DNA of 17,769 nt, from NCBI GenBank assembly GCA_964475115.1, contig CAYYVJ010000042.1, positions 1 through 17,769 on the forward strand, given 5' to 3'. The position numbers and the translations under genes are program-made. The notes under the pieces are model-generated. The model saw nothing but the letters and a program-made list of their open reading frames with translations. It searched no databases and had not been told where the DNA came from. This document shows, piece by piece, positions 1 through 7,283 of this stretch. Source of the DNA: CAYYVJ01 sp964475115. GTDB lineage: Bacteria; Bacillota; Clostridia; Lachnospirales; Lachnospiraceae. Within the stretch, counting starts at the first letter, position 1; the number at the start of each line of letters is the position of its first letter.

Positions 1-480
1 TTTAATATATGGCTTCCCATAAAAAGTTTTCTTGGAGAAGATACGTATTTTTTAGAATCAGACCAATATATTACGTTGACTTCGCCTTCTAATAATTTGA
101 TTCCCATAGTAGCAACTGCCTATAATCATCTTGATCAAAGTCTTTATGTAGAAGCTAGTAGGGGGTTCACAAGGGCAAATGATATTAAACCCGATTTAGC
201 AGCTCCTGGAGTAGACGTATTTAGCCCATGGTTAAATAATACATTTAGGCGAATCAGTGGAACGAGTGTGGCTGCAGCGCAACTGGCAGGAATAGCTGCT
301 ATGCTTTTGGAATGGGGAATATTGCGTGGTAATGCTACTGCAATGGATAGTTTAGAAGCTAGAAATATTCTTGCTCGAGGTGCAAGGCGAAATCCAAATC
401 TAACGTATCCGAATAGAGATTGGGGATATGGAATTGTAGATATATATAATGCTTTTATTATATTAAGTGGCCAATATTAA
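1..480 (+). CDS. S8 (subtilisin-like) family serine peptidase, C-terminal part, 5' end outside window
   Basis: The reading frame is open from base 1, so the gene begins upstream of the window and only about 159 C-terminal residues are visible. The segment ISGTSVAAAQLAGIAAMLLE carries the subtilase catalytic-serine signature (GTS-V-A); the serine is codon 265-267. Just before it, DIKPDLAAPGVDVFSPW matches the KPD-(I/L)-x-APG block that precedes the serine in S8 proteases. The catalytic Asp and His would lie upstream and cannot be checked. Conservation of the upstream part (WLPIKSFLGEDTYFLESD) resembles the bipartite S8 proteases related to CspA/B/C that are common in Lachnospiraceae and clostridia, where some act in spore germination; that functional link is inference. 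The protein ends soon after the catalytic domain with no added domain. No strong terminator follows, and the next promoter starts 14 bp downstream of the stop codon. Confidence 0.88.
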   Translation, partial: FNIWLPIKSFLGEDTYFLESDQYITLTSPSNNLIPIVATAYNHLDQSLYVEASRGFTRANDIKPDLAAPGVDVFSPWLNNTFRRISGTSVAAAQLAGIAAMLLEWGILRGNATAMDSLEARNILARGARRNPNLTYPNRDWGYGIVDIYNAFIILSGQY

Positions 481-493
481 AATGGAAAAATTA

Positions 494-523
494 TTGGCTT
501 ATTCTTATTCTTTTTGCTATAAT
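494..523 (+). promoter_or_regulatory. Sigma-A-type promoter for the YetA/PcRGLX operon
   Basis: A perfect -10 hexamer TATAAT at 518-523 has an upstream TG (extended -10, TGC before it). A partial -35, TTGGCT, lies at 494-499 with an 18-bp spacer. It sits between the protease stop and the ribosome site at 539-548, giving a predicted transcript start near 530. This is sequence inspection only. Confidence 0.6.
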
Positions 524-538
524 GAAACTAACAAAAGT

Positions 539-556
539 AGGGGGTAGGAAAACATA
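539..556 (+). promoter_or_regulatory. Ribosome binding site and non-canonical ATA start of the YetA/PcRGLX gene
   Basis: AGGGGG (539-544), followed by AGG (546-548), is placed for initiation at ATA 554-556. The in-frame stop TAG at 545-547 excludes any earlier start in this frame. Near-cognate codons after 554 (ATA 563, ATT 626, GTG 635) have no ribosome site in front. A true AUA start, a point mutation of ATG, or a sequencing error would all look like this. Confidence 0.55.
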
Positions 557-2782
557 AAAACGATAAAATTAAATTTTGAAAAAACATATAAAGAAAATAG
601 ATTTTTAGAACCATGTAAGATAGCTATTCCACTTGTGAAAGGCTTGTTAATGGATACGAAAGGGATGGCTATCGAAAAAGATGGTAAAGTATTTCCTTCT
701 CAGTCTATGGTTACAAGTAGATGGGAGGATTACTCGGTACGTTGGTTAAATATTTCTTTCATGGCTGATTTGCCAGCAAATGAAAAGGCAGAATATATCT
801 GTAGATTTGATAAAAAAGATCAGATACGTAAAGCGGATTTGGCAACTTATAGGGAAGATGGAAAGATTGCTATAAATACTGGCGAAGTTGATTTTTTACT
901 TACAAAGAGTGGAGAAAAACTTTTTGAGCATTTTTCTTATAAGGATAAAGAATATTCTACGAAAGAGTTTGGAGTTCCTTTATTAAAAGATGGAAAAGGT
1001 AGAAATTATAAAGCTCAAATTGATCAGTGGGAGATTGTAGAAAATGGAGAAGTTTCTACAATTATTCAAGGTAAGGGTTCTATGGTTCAAAGTGAAACAA
1101 GTTCCCCAAGTGAAACTAGTTCACTTGGAGTAGAGATAAGAATCATTGCATATGTAGGCAAGCCTTTTATTGAACTTTCCTATAGACTTATTAATACTAC
1201 AAATGAGCCAATACACCTTGCTTCTTATCAAGTGAACTTCCCTACTAAGGAAACAAAAGGTAAAGTACGAAACTGTGTAGCATCTTCTAATTACAAAACA
1301 GTATATGAATATGGATATAATGGAGAAAATGTTGAAAAGATAATTGATTCTAAGTATCTTTTATACGAGGCAAATGAGCATATAGCAGAAGTTTTTTATG
1401 GTACCTTGTTTGCGGATCATACGGATGAAGAAGCTGGACTAACTGCTACTATATTTCAAGCTCACCAAAATTATCCAAAAGCTGTTTCTGCTGGTAAAAA
1501 AGGCCTTTGTGTCAAACTTGTTCCAGAGGGTGTGGACGAGGTGGTTATGCAGTTAGGTATGGCAAGAAATCAGAGGGTCCTATTGCATTTCCATGATGCA
1601 GAGCTTGATATGAGCCAAATTAACCATCGAAGTCTAATGTATCAAATGCCAGATAGACCAAGCATTGATGCAGAAGTATATGAGAATGCAAAGGTGTTTC
1701 ACAATGTTTTTGTTGCAGATCAAATAAAAGGGGTTGAGCGGTCCTTTATCTATAAAGCTGACAGTCATTCAAGGTGCTATGGAATGATGAATTGGGGAGA
1801 TTCTCCTGATCCAGGCTATACTTTGCAAGGGCGTGGAAATGGTGCTCCTGTGTGGACAAACAATGAATATGATTTTCCACATGCATGTGCACTTTTGTAT
1901 GCTAGAACTGGTATTAGAAGGTTTTTAGATTATGTTCTTGTAGCAGGAGAACATTGGATGGATGTAGATGTCTGCCATTATAGTGAGGATCCACTACTAT
2001 TAGGTGGGCAATGGGAACACTCGAAAAATCACATAGAAGGTGGAAAAATCGTGTGTAGTCACGAGTGGGTAGAAGGTTTATTAGATTACTATCATTTTAC
2101 AGGTGACAAGAGAGCTTTTGATACAGCCATCGGTATAGGTGAAAATATATTAAGATTACTTGATACACCAGTATTTCATCAAAAGGGTGAGATTAATGCG
2201 AGAGAAACAGGATGGGCACTCCGAAGTTTAGTAGCGCTCTATAAAGAAACTTATAATAAGAAATGGTTAGAAAAATGTGATTGGATTATAGGACACTTTG
2301 AGGAATGGGAGAAAGAATATGGATATTGGTTATCTCCTTATACAGATAATGTAGTAATCCGTGTTCCATTTATGATATCAATAGCAGTGGGAAGCTTGAT
2401 GCGTTACCATCGTGTTGATCCTCAAGAAAGACTTAGACACATGATTATCCGAGCTGTTGATGATATGATTGAACATTGCTACATGGATAATGGTTTGTTC
2501 TTTTATAAAGAACTTCCTAGTCTTTCGCGTCTTGGAAATAATACAATAATTTTGGAAGCACTTGAAATTGCTTACGAATTGACAAAAGAGAAGAAATACC
2601 TAGAATATGGATTGGAAACATTCTGGGAGAATATAAAACATGAAGGTACAGCAATGGGTGGAAGTAAAAGTATAATAGGAGATACTCTAATTGTATCAGG
2701 CCCAGGAACAAAGAATTTTGCACAATCCTTTATCCCAATGGTAACCTTTTATAAGGCGGCTAGAGAATCTAAATTGATTTAA
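554..2782 (+). CDS. YetA/PcRGLX-family protein (exo-rhamnogalacturonan lyase-like), probable AUA start
   Basis: This looks like the large family that includes Bacillus subtilis YetA and the fungal exo-rhamnogalacturonan lyase PcRGLX: an N-terminal beta-sandwich, a middle beta domain and a C-terminal alpha/alpha toroid. Visible blocks are IPLVKG near residue 25, a cluster RCYGMMNWGDS near 406, NNEYDFPHA near 435, and HSKNHIEGGK...HEWVEGLLDYYHFTGD near 490-518. The role is probably cleavage or processing of rhamnose-containing pectin oligosaccharides. No signal peptide is visible, so it is probably cytoplasmic. The first canonical start is GTG 635, but it has no ribosome site and would remove the IPLVKG strand. 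The frame stays open up to a stop at 545-547. A G-rich ribosome site (AGGGGG at 539-544) sits 9 nt before ATA at 554, which would give 742 residues. It leads an operon; the HAD gene starts 18 bp later. The family call is fairly sure, substrate and start less so. Confidence 0.82.
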   Translation: MKTIKLNFEKTYKENRFLEPCKIAIPLVKGLLMDTKGMAIEKDGKVFPSQSMVTSRWEDYSVRWLNISFMADLPANEKAEYICRFDKKDQIRKADLATYREDGKIAINTGEVDFLLTKSGEKLFEHFSYKDKEYSTKEFGVPLLKDGKGRNYKAQIDQWEIVENGEVSTIIQGKGSMVQSETSSPSETSSLGVEIRIIAYVGKPFIELSYRLINTTNEPIHLASYQVNFPTKETKGKVRNCVASSNYKTVYEYGYNGENVEKIIDSKYLLYEANEHIAEVFYGTLFADHTDEEAGLTATIFQAHQNYPKAVSAGKKGLCVKLVPEGVDEVVMQLGMARNQRVLLHFHDAELDMSQINHRSLMYQMPDRPSIDAEVYENAKVFHNVFVADQIKGVERSFIYKADSHSRCYGMMNWGDSPDPGYTLQGRGNGAPVWTNNEYDFPHACALLYARTGIRRFLDYVLVAGEHWMDVDVCHYSEDPLLLGGQWEHSKNHIEGGKIVCSHEWVEGLLDYYHFTGDKRAFDTAIGIGENILRLLDTPVFHQKGEINARETGWALRSLVALYKETYNKKWLEKCDWIIGHFEEWEKEYGYWLSPYTDNVVIRVPFMISIAVGSLMRYHRVDPQERLRHMIIRAVDDMIEHCYMDNGLFFYKELPSLSRLGNNTIILEALEIAYELTKEKKYLEYGLETFWENIKHEGTAMGGSKSIIGDTLIVSGPGTKNFAQSFIPMVTFYKAARESKLI

Positions 2783-2800
2783 ACTAAAGGTGGTGTCTAT

Positions 2801-3577
2801 TTGATAAAATTAATTGCAAGTGATATAGACGGTACATTACTAATGAAGAATGACATAACTTTACATGAAGATTTTTTTCATGTCATAGAAGAATTGACAA
2901 AAAAAGGTATTCTATTTGTGGCAGCAAGTGGAAGGCCTTACTATGATATGAAGCAATTTTTTAAGCCAGTTGCTGATAAGATGGCTTTTATTGGAAGTGA
3001 TGGAGCTCTAGTAATGTATAAAGGAGAAGTTTTAAATAGAAACAGAATAAGTATAGAACTTGGAACTGATTTCATGAAAAATATCTATCATTGCAGTCCT
3101 TGTGAGGTTGTTCTTTATGGTTCCCATATGGCTTATATTTCACCAAAGGATCCTTCTTTTGACTGCTATATAAGAGAAGTGAATTTAAATCACGTACAAG
3201 AAATAGGAAGTAAAGAAGAAGTAATAGACGATATACTTAAAATTGGGATTTATCATAAAGATGGGGTAGCTGATATGGTCGGTTCCTGTTTATTACCATG
3301 GAAAGATAAGTTAGATATGGTTTATCAATCTAAAAACTGGATGGAATTTACTGTTCATGGGGTGAATAAAGGAATTGGAATGTGTACCTTACAACATGAA
3401 TTTAGTATTACACCTACGGAGTGCATGGCTTTTGGTGATAACTATAATGATTTTGAAATGTTAAAATCTGTTGAATATGCATATGCTATGGAAAATGCAA
3501 AAATAGAAATAAAAGAAATTTGTAGATATACTACAAAGAATGTACTTGAAACTTTAAAGAATTTATTTTTATCATAA
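2801..3577 (+). CDS. Cof-type HAD-superfamily hydrolase (sugar-phosphate or flavin phosphatase type)
   Basis: A 258-residue HAD phosphatase of the Cof/YidA type (subfamily IIB). Motif I is DIDGTLL with nucleophile D8 and acid/base D10. Motif II is the ASGRP block with S43. The motif III lysine is K190 in NKGIG, and motif IV is GDNYNDFEML at 212-221. The region between motifs II and III is the size of a C2B cap. The family dephosphorylates small phosphorylated metabolites in the cytoplasm; the substrate cannot be read from sequence. It starts at TTG 2801 behind AAAGGTGGTG with about 7 nt spacing, and only 18 bp separate it from the upstream stop, so the two genes are probably co-transcribed. 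This suggests a housekeeping role beside sugar breakdown. The family call is sure, the substrate unknown. Confidence 0.92.
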   Translation: MIKLIASDIDGTLLMKNDITLHEDFFHVIEELTKKGILFVAASGRPYYDMKQFFKPVADKMAFIGSDGALVMYKGEVLNRNRISIELGTDFMKNIYHCSPCEVVLYGSHMAYISPKDPSFDCYIREVNLNHVQEIGSKEEVIDDILKIGIYHKDGVADMVGSCLLPWKDKLDMVYQSKNWMEFTVHGVNKGIGMCTLQHEFSITPTECMAFGDNYNDFEMLKSVEYAYAMENAKIEIKEICRYTTKNVLETLKNLFLS

Positions 3578-3613
3578 ACATCTAAACTAGAAATTTTGGA
3601 GGAAAACGTTCCC

Positions 3614-4963
3614 ATGGTTCGTGATATGACGACTGGTAATCCAGTAAAATTAATTTTATCTTTTTCAATTCCTTTGTTAATAGGTAATATTTTTCAACAA
3701 TTTTATAATATGGTGGATGCGATTATTGTAGGTCGCTTTGTGGGGGTACAAGCTTTGGCGGCAGTAGGTGCGACAGGTTCCCTTGCATTTTTGGTCATAG
3801 GTTTTATTTTTGGTCTAACAAGCGGTTTCTGTGTATTAGTAGCTCAGCGATTTGGTGCTGGTGACTATAAAGAGATGAGACATGTGGTAGGAATGTCCTT
3901 GTATCTCTCTGTAGGTGTTACCCTTCTACTTACGATTATTATGCTTGTGACAACAAGACCACTTTTAGAAATTATGAACACACCACCCGATATTATAGTC
4001 GAGGCAGATAAATATATATCCATTATTTACGCTGGAATGATAGCGACTATGTTTTATAATTTTTTTGCAGGAATCTTAAGAGCGCTTGGAGATAGCAAAA
4101 CACCTTTATACTTTTTGATTATTGCTTCTCTATTAAATGTAGTATTAGATTTGTTTTTTGTAGTAGTATTACAAGCAGGTTCTGCAGGAGCAGCTTATGC
4201 TACAGTGATTTCTCAAGGAGTGTCAGCGATCCTTTGTTTTGTATATATTGTAAAAAAATTCCCTGTTTTAAGATTTGAAAAAGGGGAATTAGACTTTAGG
4301 CTAGATAGTGCACTGAAATTAGTTGGGATTGGTTTACCCATGGCACTACAATTTTCAATTACAGCCTCAGGAGTAATGATTTTACAAAGTGCTATCAACT
4401 CTTTTGGTTCTACTGTTGTTGGTGCATATACTGCAGCTTCAAAGGTGGAACAACTTACTACTCAGCCACTTCTCACATTTGGAACAACGATGGCTGTCTA
4501 CGTAGGGCAAAATCTTGGTGCAGGTAAACTGGATAGAATTCGTGAAGGCGTGAAGAAAGGTGTTATCCTTTCTATTATAGCAAGTATAGTAGGAACATTA
4601 TTGGTTGTCTTCTTTGGAAAAGCCTTTATTACTATGTTTATAGCTGGTGACCAACTAGAAGCAATCGATTTAGCCGTGAAATATTTAAAATTTGTATTGA
4701 TTTTTTATATTCCATTAGGACTTATTTTTATATTTAGAAATACCTTGCAAGCTTTGGGATACGGTTTAATGCCTATGTTAGCAGGTGTGGCGGAAATGGT
4801 AGTTCGTACATTTTTTGCTTTTTTTGTAGCAACTAAAATAGGTTTTATGGGAATCTGTATTGCTAATCCAGCAGCTTGGTTTGGAGCAGCGATTCCTCTT
4901 ACCATTACTTATGTAATAAAAATGAATAAAATAAAGAAAAAGGAAGCTTTGTTAAATGAATAA
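3614..4963 (+). CDS. MATE-family multidrug/metabolite exporter
   Basis: A polytopic membrane protein of 449 residues, the usual MATE length, with about twelve hydrophobic segments in two halves. The N-terminus MVRDMTTGNPVKLILSFSIPLLIGNIFQQFYNMVDAIIVGRFVG is the classic MATE opening. The second half repeats the pattern (ALKLVGIGLPMALQFSITASGVMILQSAINSFGS). Members export cationic compounds or metabolites using Na+ or H+ gradients; the substrate here is unknown. The open frame extends back to TTG 3596, but that codon overlaps the ribosome site GGAGG (3598-3602). ATG 3614, 11 nt beyond it, is therefore the better start and matches family N-termini. The gap from the HAD gene is 36 bp. The 3' end overlaps the HD gene by 8 bp, which implies translational coupling. 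Confidence 0.95.
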   Translation: MVRDMTTGNPVKLILSFSIPLLIGNIFQQFYNMVDAIIVGRFVGVQALAAVGATGSLAFLVIGFIFGLTSGFCVLVAQRFGAGDYKEMRHVVGMSLYLSVGVTLLLTIIMLVTTRPLLEIMNTPPDIIVEADKYISIIYAGMIATMFYNFFAGILRALGDSKTPLYFLIIASLLNVVLDLFFVVVLQAGSAGAAYATVISQGVSAILCFVYIVKKFPVLRFEKGELDFRLDSALKLVGIGLPMALQFSITASGVMILQSAINSFGSTVVGAYTAASKVEQLTTQPLLTFGTTMAVYVGQNLGAGKLDRIREGVKKGVILSIIASIVGTLLVVFFGKAFITMFIAGDQLEAIDLAVKYLKFVLIFYIPLGLIFIFRNTLQALGYGLMPMLAGVAEMVVRTFFAFFVATKIGFMGICIANPAAWFGAAIPLTITYVIKMNKIKKKEALLNE

Positions 4964-5540
4964 TAAAAGAAAAATGGATTTTGAAACGTTACTTAAGTTT
5001 ATGGGAATTGCAGAAAAATTAAAATGTAATACAAGACATTCATGGACTTCTTCTGGACGACATGAAAGTGTAGCAGAGCATAGTTTTCGCTTGGTTGTTT
5101 TTGCATGGCTTGTAAAAGAAGAATTTACAGAGCTTGATATGGATAAAGTAATTAAAATGTGTATTTTCCACGATTTTGGTGAAGCATTAACAGGTGATAT
5201 TCCTTCTTTTGAAAAGCAGGATTCTGATAGAGAAAAAGAGGATTTAGCAGTAAAAGAAATATTAAATGTCTTACCTTCTCCTTATAGAGAAGAACTTTCA
5301 GATTTGTTCATGGAAATGAATGCATTAGAAACAGAAGAAGCAAAACTTTATAAGTCACTTGACCGTTTGGAGGCAGTGATACAACATGATGAAGCAGATA
5401 TAAGTACTTGGTTGCCATTAGAATATGAACTTCAATTAACATATGGAGAAAAAGATGCAAAACATTTTAAATATATGAAAGAGTTACAAGAATATATGAA
5501 AGAAGTAACCAGAGAAAAAATACGTAAGGAAAGTGTTTGA
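4956..5540 (+). CDS. HD-domain hydrolase, YfbR/HDDC2-like (5'-deoxynucleotidase type)
   Basis: A 194-residue HD-domain protein. The metal ligands expected in the YfbR/HDDC2 group are visible: RHESVAEHS with H36 and H42, the HD pair H72-D73 in IFHDFGEALTGDIP, and D136 in LDRLEA. E76 and D81 complete the usual pocket. E. coli YfbR hydrolyses deoxynucleoside 5'-monophosphates; this protein probably acts on nucleotides or related phosphomonoesters in the cytoplasm. The ATG lies inside the last codons of the MATE gene (8-bp overlap) with no separate promoter, so it is the last gene of the operon. The terminator hairpin begins 15 bp after the stop. The HD assignment is sure; the nucleotidase activity is inferred from subgroup resemblance. 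Confidence 0.9.
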   Translation: MNNKRKMDFETLLKFMGIAEKLKCNTRHSWTSSGRHESVAEHSFRLVVFAWLVKEEFTELDMDKVIKMCIFHDFGEALTGDIPSFEKQDSDREKEDLAVKEILNVLPSPYREELSDLFMEMNALETEEAKLYKSLDRLEAVIQHDEADISTWLPLEYELQLTYGEKDAKHFKYMKELQEYMKEVTREKIRKESV

Positions 5541-5555
5541 TTTTTTCAAAAAGAA

Positions 5556-5580
5556 AAAGGCCTAGAAAAACCAGGCCTTT
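5556..5580. terminator. Bidirectional intrinsic terminator between the HD and YcxB-like genes
   Basis: A perfect 8-bp stem, AAAGGCCT (5556-5563) and AGGCCTTT (5573-5580), has a 9-nt loop. On the minus strand it is followed by a long T-rich tract (TTTTTCTTTTT), giving a good terminator for the YcxB-like gene. On the plus strand the tract after the stem is TTTATGTATTTTG, which is weaker but usable for the upstream operon. Confidence 0.8.
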
Positions 5581-6092
5581 ATGTATTTTGTTTTAGTTTC
5601 TGCGAAATGGGAAAGAATATAACTACGAATTTCATCTAGCTGTCCTTCTCCCATGTCCTTTTTATCTAAGATTAGTTTAAGGGAATCCTTGTAGTATAAG
5701 ATAAGATAGCCCTTTAGTTCATAAAGACAGTCGTACTCATGCCAGTAATGCATGTCCAATTTATCAAATTCTGCTTGTTCTAAAAGAATTCCATTATCCA
5801 TAAAAGTATAATGAGTTAAAGCTGTATCGGTTTCATCGCGATATTTCAAGTGATTCATTATTTTCCTATAAAATGATAGAAAAGAGAACAAGGGATATAA
5901 AATCAAAATAATATTAAATATTAATGATAAAGTGGTTGCAGGCCCTGTTACCAAGAAATAAACTCCTAAAAGAGGAGGTGCAATTAGAAAAAGAAGCATA
6001 ATCTTATTGCTTATATAATGATTCCAAAGAGTAGTGCGTATATACTCTTTTCCCTCAGGTTTAAACCTAGATGTAAAATGTATTAAATTCAT
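5562..6092 (-). CDS. YcxB-like membrane protein
   Basis: A 176-residue protein with two adjacent hydrophobic segments at about residues 30-50 and 54-74, then a soluble C-terminal domain. That domain (LTHYTFMDNGILLEQAEFDKLDMHYWHEYDCLYELKGYLILYY, followed by a lysine-rich strand and a closing helix) matches the pattern of the YcxB-like family. The family is widespread in Firmicutes and of unknown function; it is built like a small membrane-anchored PH-type fold, which is inference. The ATG at 6092 has a strong ribosome site (GGAGGAGA on the minus strand, 6098-6105). It is the only minus-strand gene in the window, divergent from pstC and convergent with the HD gene. Its last codons and stop (TAG at 5562-5564) lie inside the terminator hairpin, so the hairpin encodes its final KAWFF residues. 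Confidence 0.78.
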   Translation of the reverse strand: MNLIHFTSRFKPEGKEYIRTTLWNHYISNKIMLLFLIAPPLLGVYFLVTGPATTLSLIFNIILILYPLFSFLSFYRKIMNHLKYRDETDTALTHYTFMDNGILLEQAEFDKLDMHYWHEYDCLYELKGYLILYYKDSLKLILDKKDMGEGQLDEIRSYILSHFAETKTKYIKAWFF

Positions 6093-6235
6093 TTATTTCT
6101 CCTCCGATATTAAAGTAATACTTGCTTATTTGAAATCTTTTTTGTCATTACGTTTATTGTTTATTCTAACACAATCAGAAAATTATATCAGTAAAAATTA
6201 TATAAATTTTTTTCTATTAAGAATTTGCGGGTGTA

Positions 6236-6285
6236 TTTACAAAAACTTTACAAATCTTATACATAAAAATGATTTTACTTTTACA
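6236..6285 (+). promoter_or_regulatory. Tandem Pho-box-like (PhoP/PhoB) hexamers upstream of pstC
   Basis: Hexamers close to the B. subtilis PhoP consensus TT(A/C/T)A(C/T)A recur at exact 11-bp spacing: TTTACA at 6236-6241 and 6247-6252, TATACA at 6258-6263, and TTTACA at 6280-6285. One slot (6269-6274) is degenerate. Relative to the start site predicted from the -10 at 6294-6299, the array spans about -70 to -21, the position PhoP boxes occupy in activated promoters. The regulator gene is in the operon downstream, so autoregulation is likely. Confidence 0.75.
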
Positions 6286-6293
6286 GAAAGAAT

Positions 6294-6299
6294 GATAAT
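6294..6299 (+). promoter_or_regulatory. -10 element of the pst-pho operon promoter
   Basis: GATAAT, a 5/6 match to TATAAT, lies 8 bp after the last Pho-box hexamer. No good -35 is present, as expected for an activator-dependent promoter. A second AT-rich candidate (TAAAAT, 6318-6323) is too close to the ribosome site at 6328-6332. Confidence 0.55.
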
Positions 6300-6338
6300 G
6301 TTAAGTAAGAATTATTGTAAAATATATGGAGGAAAAAG

Positions 6339-7283
6339 ATGGAAAAGACAAGTTTTTCAATAATTGGAAGTAAGAAAACAAAGGCAAAAGTAGAACAGAT
6401 GGCTCAACTTATCTTCACAGTTTGTGCACTCTTTGCAGTGTTAGCAGTACTTTCGATTACTATATATATGATTATAAGTGGAACACCAGCCTTATTCGAG
6501 GTAGGAATTAAGGATATTTTATTTGGAACGGTTTGGAAACCTACAGCAGCAGAACCAAGCTTTGGAATTTTGTTTGTTATTCTTACATCAATTGTAGGAA
6601 CCGTACTTGCTGTTATGCTTGGAGTGCCAATTGGTGTTTTAACAGCAGTTTTCTTGGCAGAAGTAGCACCAAAGAAATTTGTGCTTGTTGTGAAACCAGC
6701 GGTGGAGTTGCTTGCGGGAATTCCATCTGTTATATATGGTTTACTTGGTATTTTAATATTAAACCCTTTGATGTATAAATTGGAATTATACCTATTTGAT
6801 GGTTCCACTACTCATCAATTTACAGGTGGCTCAAATTTGGTTTCAGCTGTACTTGTTTTAGCAATCATGATTTTACCTACAGTTATTAATATTAGTGAAT
6901 CAGCTATAAGGGCAGTTCCAAGAGACTATAAAATGACTTCTCTTGCTTTAGGTGCAACTCATATTCAAACCATATTTAAAGTGATTTTACCTGCAGCTAA
7001 ATCTGGTATTGTGACAGCTATCGTGCTAGGAGTAGGACGAGCAATAGGTGAGGCTATGGCGATCAGTCTTGTATCAGGAAGCTCGGTAAATTTCCCACTT
7101 CCATTTAATTCAGTAAGATTCCTAACAACAGCTATTGTAAGCGAAATGTCCTATGCAGCTGGAGGTAGCACACATAGAAATGTACTCTTCACCATTGGCT
7201 TAGTACTATTTGCATTTATTATGCTTATTAATATTAGTTTAAATAAAATATTAAAGAAGGATGGTGAAAGTGTTGGAAAATAG
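6339..7283 (+). CDS. pstC: Phosphate ABC transporter permease PstC
   Basis: A 314-residue inner-membrane permease, one of the two membrane subunits of the PstSCAB high-affinity phosphate importer. Six hydrophobic segments are visible, the first at about 20-46. The cytoplasmic EAA-type loop is ALGATHIQTIFKVILPAAKSG, and GVGRAIGEAMAI is the PstC/PstA hallmark that follows it. The segment VELLAGIPSVIYGLLG is typical of Pst permeases. The segment between the third and fourth membrane helices (NPLMYKLELYLFDGSTTHQFTGGSN) helps separate PstC from PstA. The start is ATG 6339, 6 nt after GGAGG. It is the first gene of the operon behind the Pho boxes; pstS, which normally precedes it, is absent. It overlaps pstA by up to 23 bp. 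Confidence 0.95.
   Translation: MEKTSFSIIGSKKTKAKVEQMAQLIFTVCALFAVLAVLSITIYMIISGTPALFEVGIKDILFGTVWKPTAAEPSFGILFVILTSIVGTVLAVMLGVPIGVLTAVFLAEVAPKKFVLVVKPAVELLAGIPSVIYGLLGILILNPLMYKLELYLFDGSTTHQFTGGSNLVSAVLVLAIMILPTVINISESAIRAVPRDYKMTSLALGATHIQTIFKVILPAAKSGIVTAIVLGVGRAIGEAMAISLVSGSSVNFPLPFNSVRFLTTAIVSEMSYAAGGSTHRNVLFTIGLVLFAFIMLINISLNKILKKDGESVGK

Noticed and set aside
522..557. An 11-codon leader frame whose stop (ATAA) overlaps the proposed AUA start.
   Set aside because: Its ATG lies within the -10 hexamer of the predicted promoter and has no ribosome site, so it is probably not transcribed from that promoter or translated.
3596..3613. TTG 3596 as the MATE start.
   Set aside because: The codon overlaps the ribosome site GGAGG, and the extra six residues do not match MATE N-termini; ATG 3614 is preferred.
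6181..6187. A minus-strand TATAAT (read as ATTATA, 6182-6187) as promoter of the YcxB-like gene.
   Set aside because: The region is very AT-rich, several similar hexamers occur and no convincing -35 is seen, so a specific call is not supported.
6034..6363. A 109-residue plus-strand frame spanning the start of the YcxB-like gene and the pstC promoter region.
   Set aside because: It runs antisense to a recognised gene, crosses the Pho boxes and overlaps the pstC start; the translation is low-complexity and there is no ribosome site.
6404..6808. A 134-residue minus-strand frame inside pstC.
   Set aside because: It is a shadow of a clear permease gene, with Ser/Thr/Pro/Ile-rich composition and no start signal.
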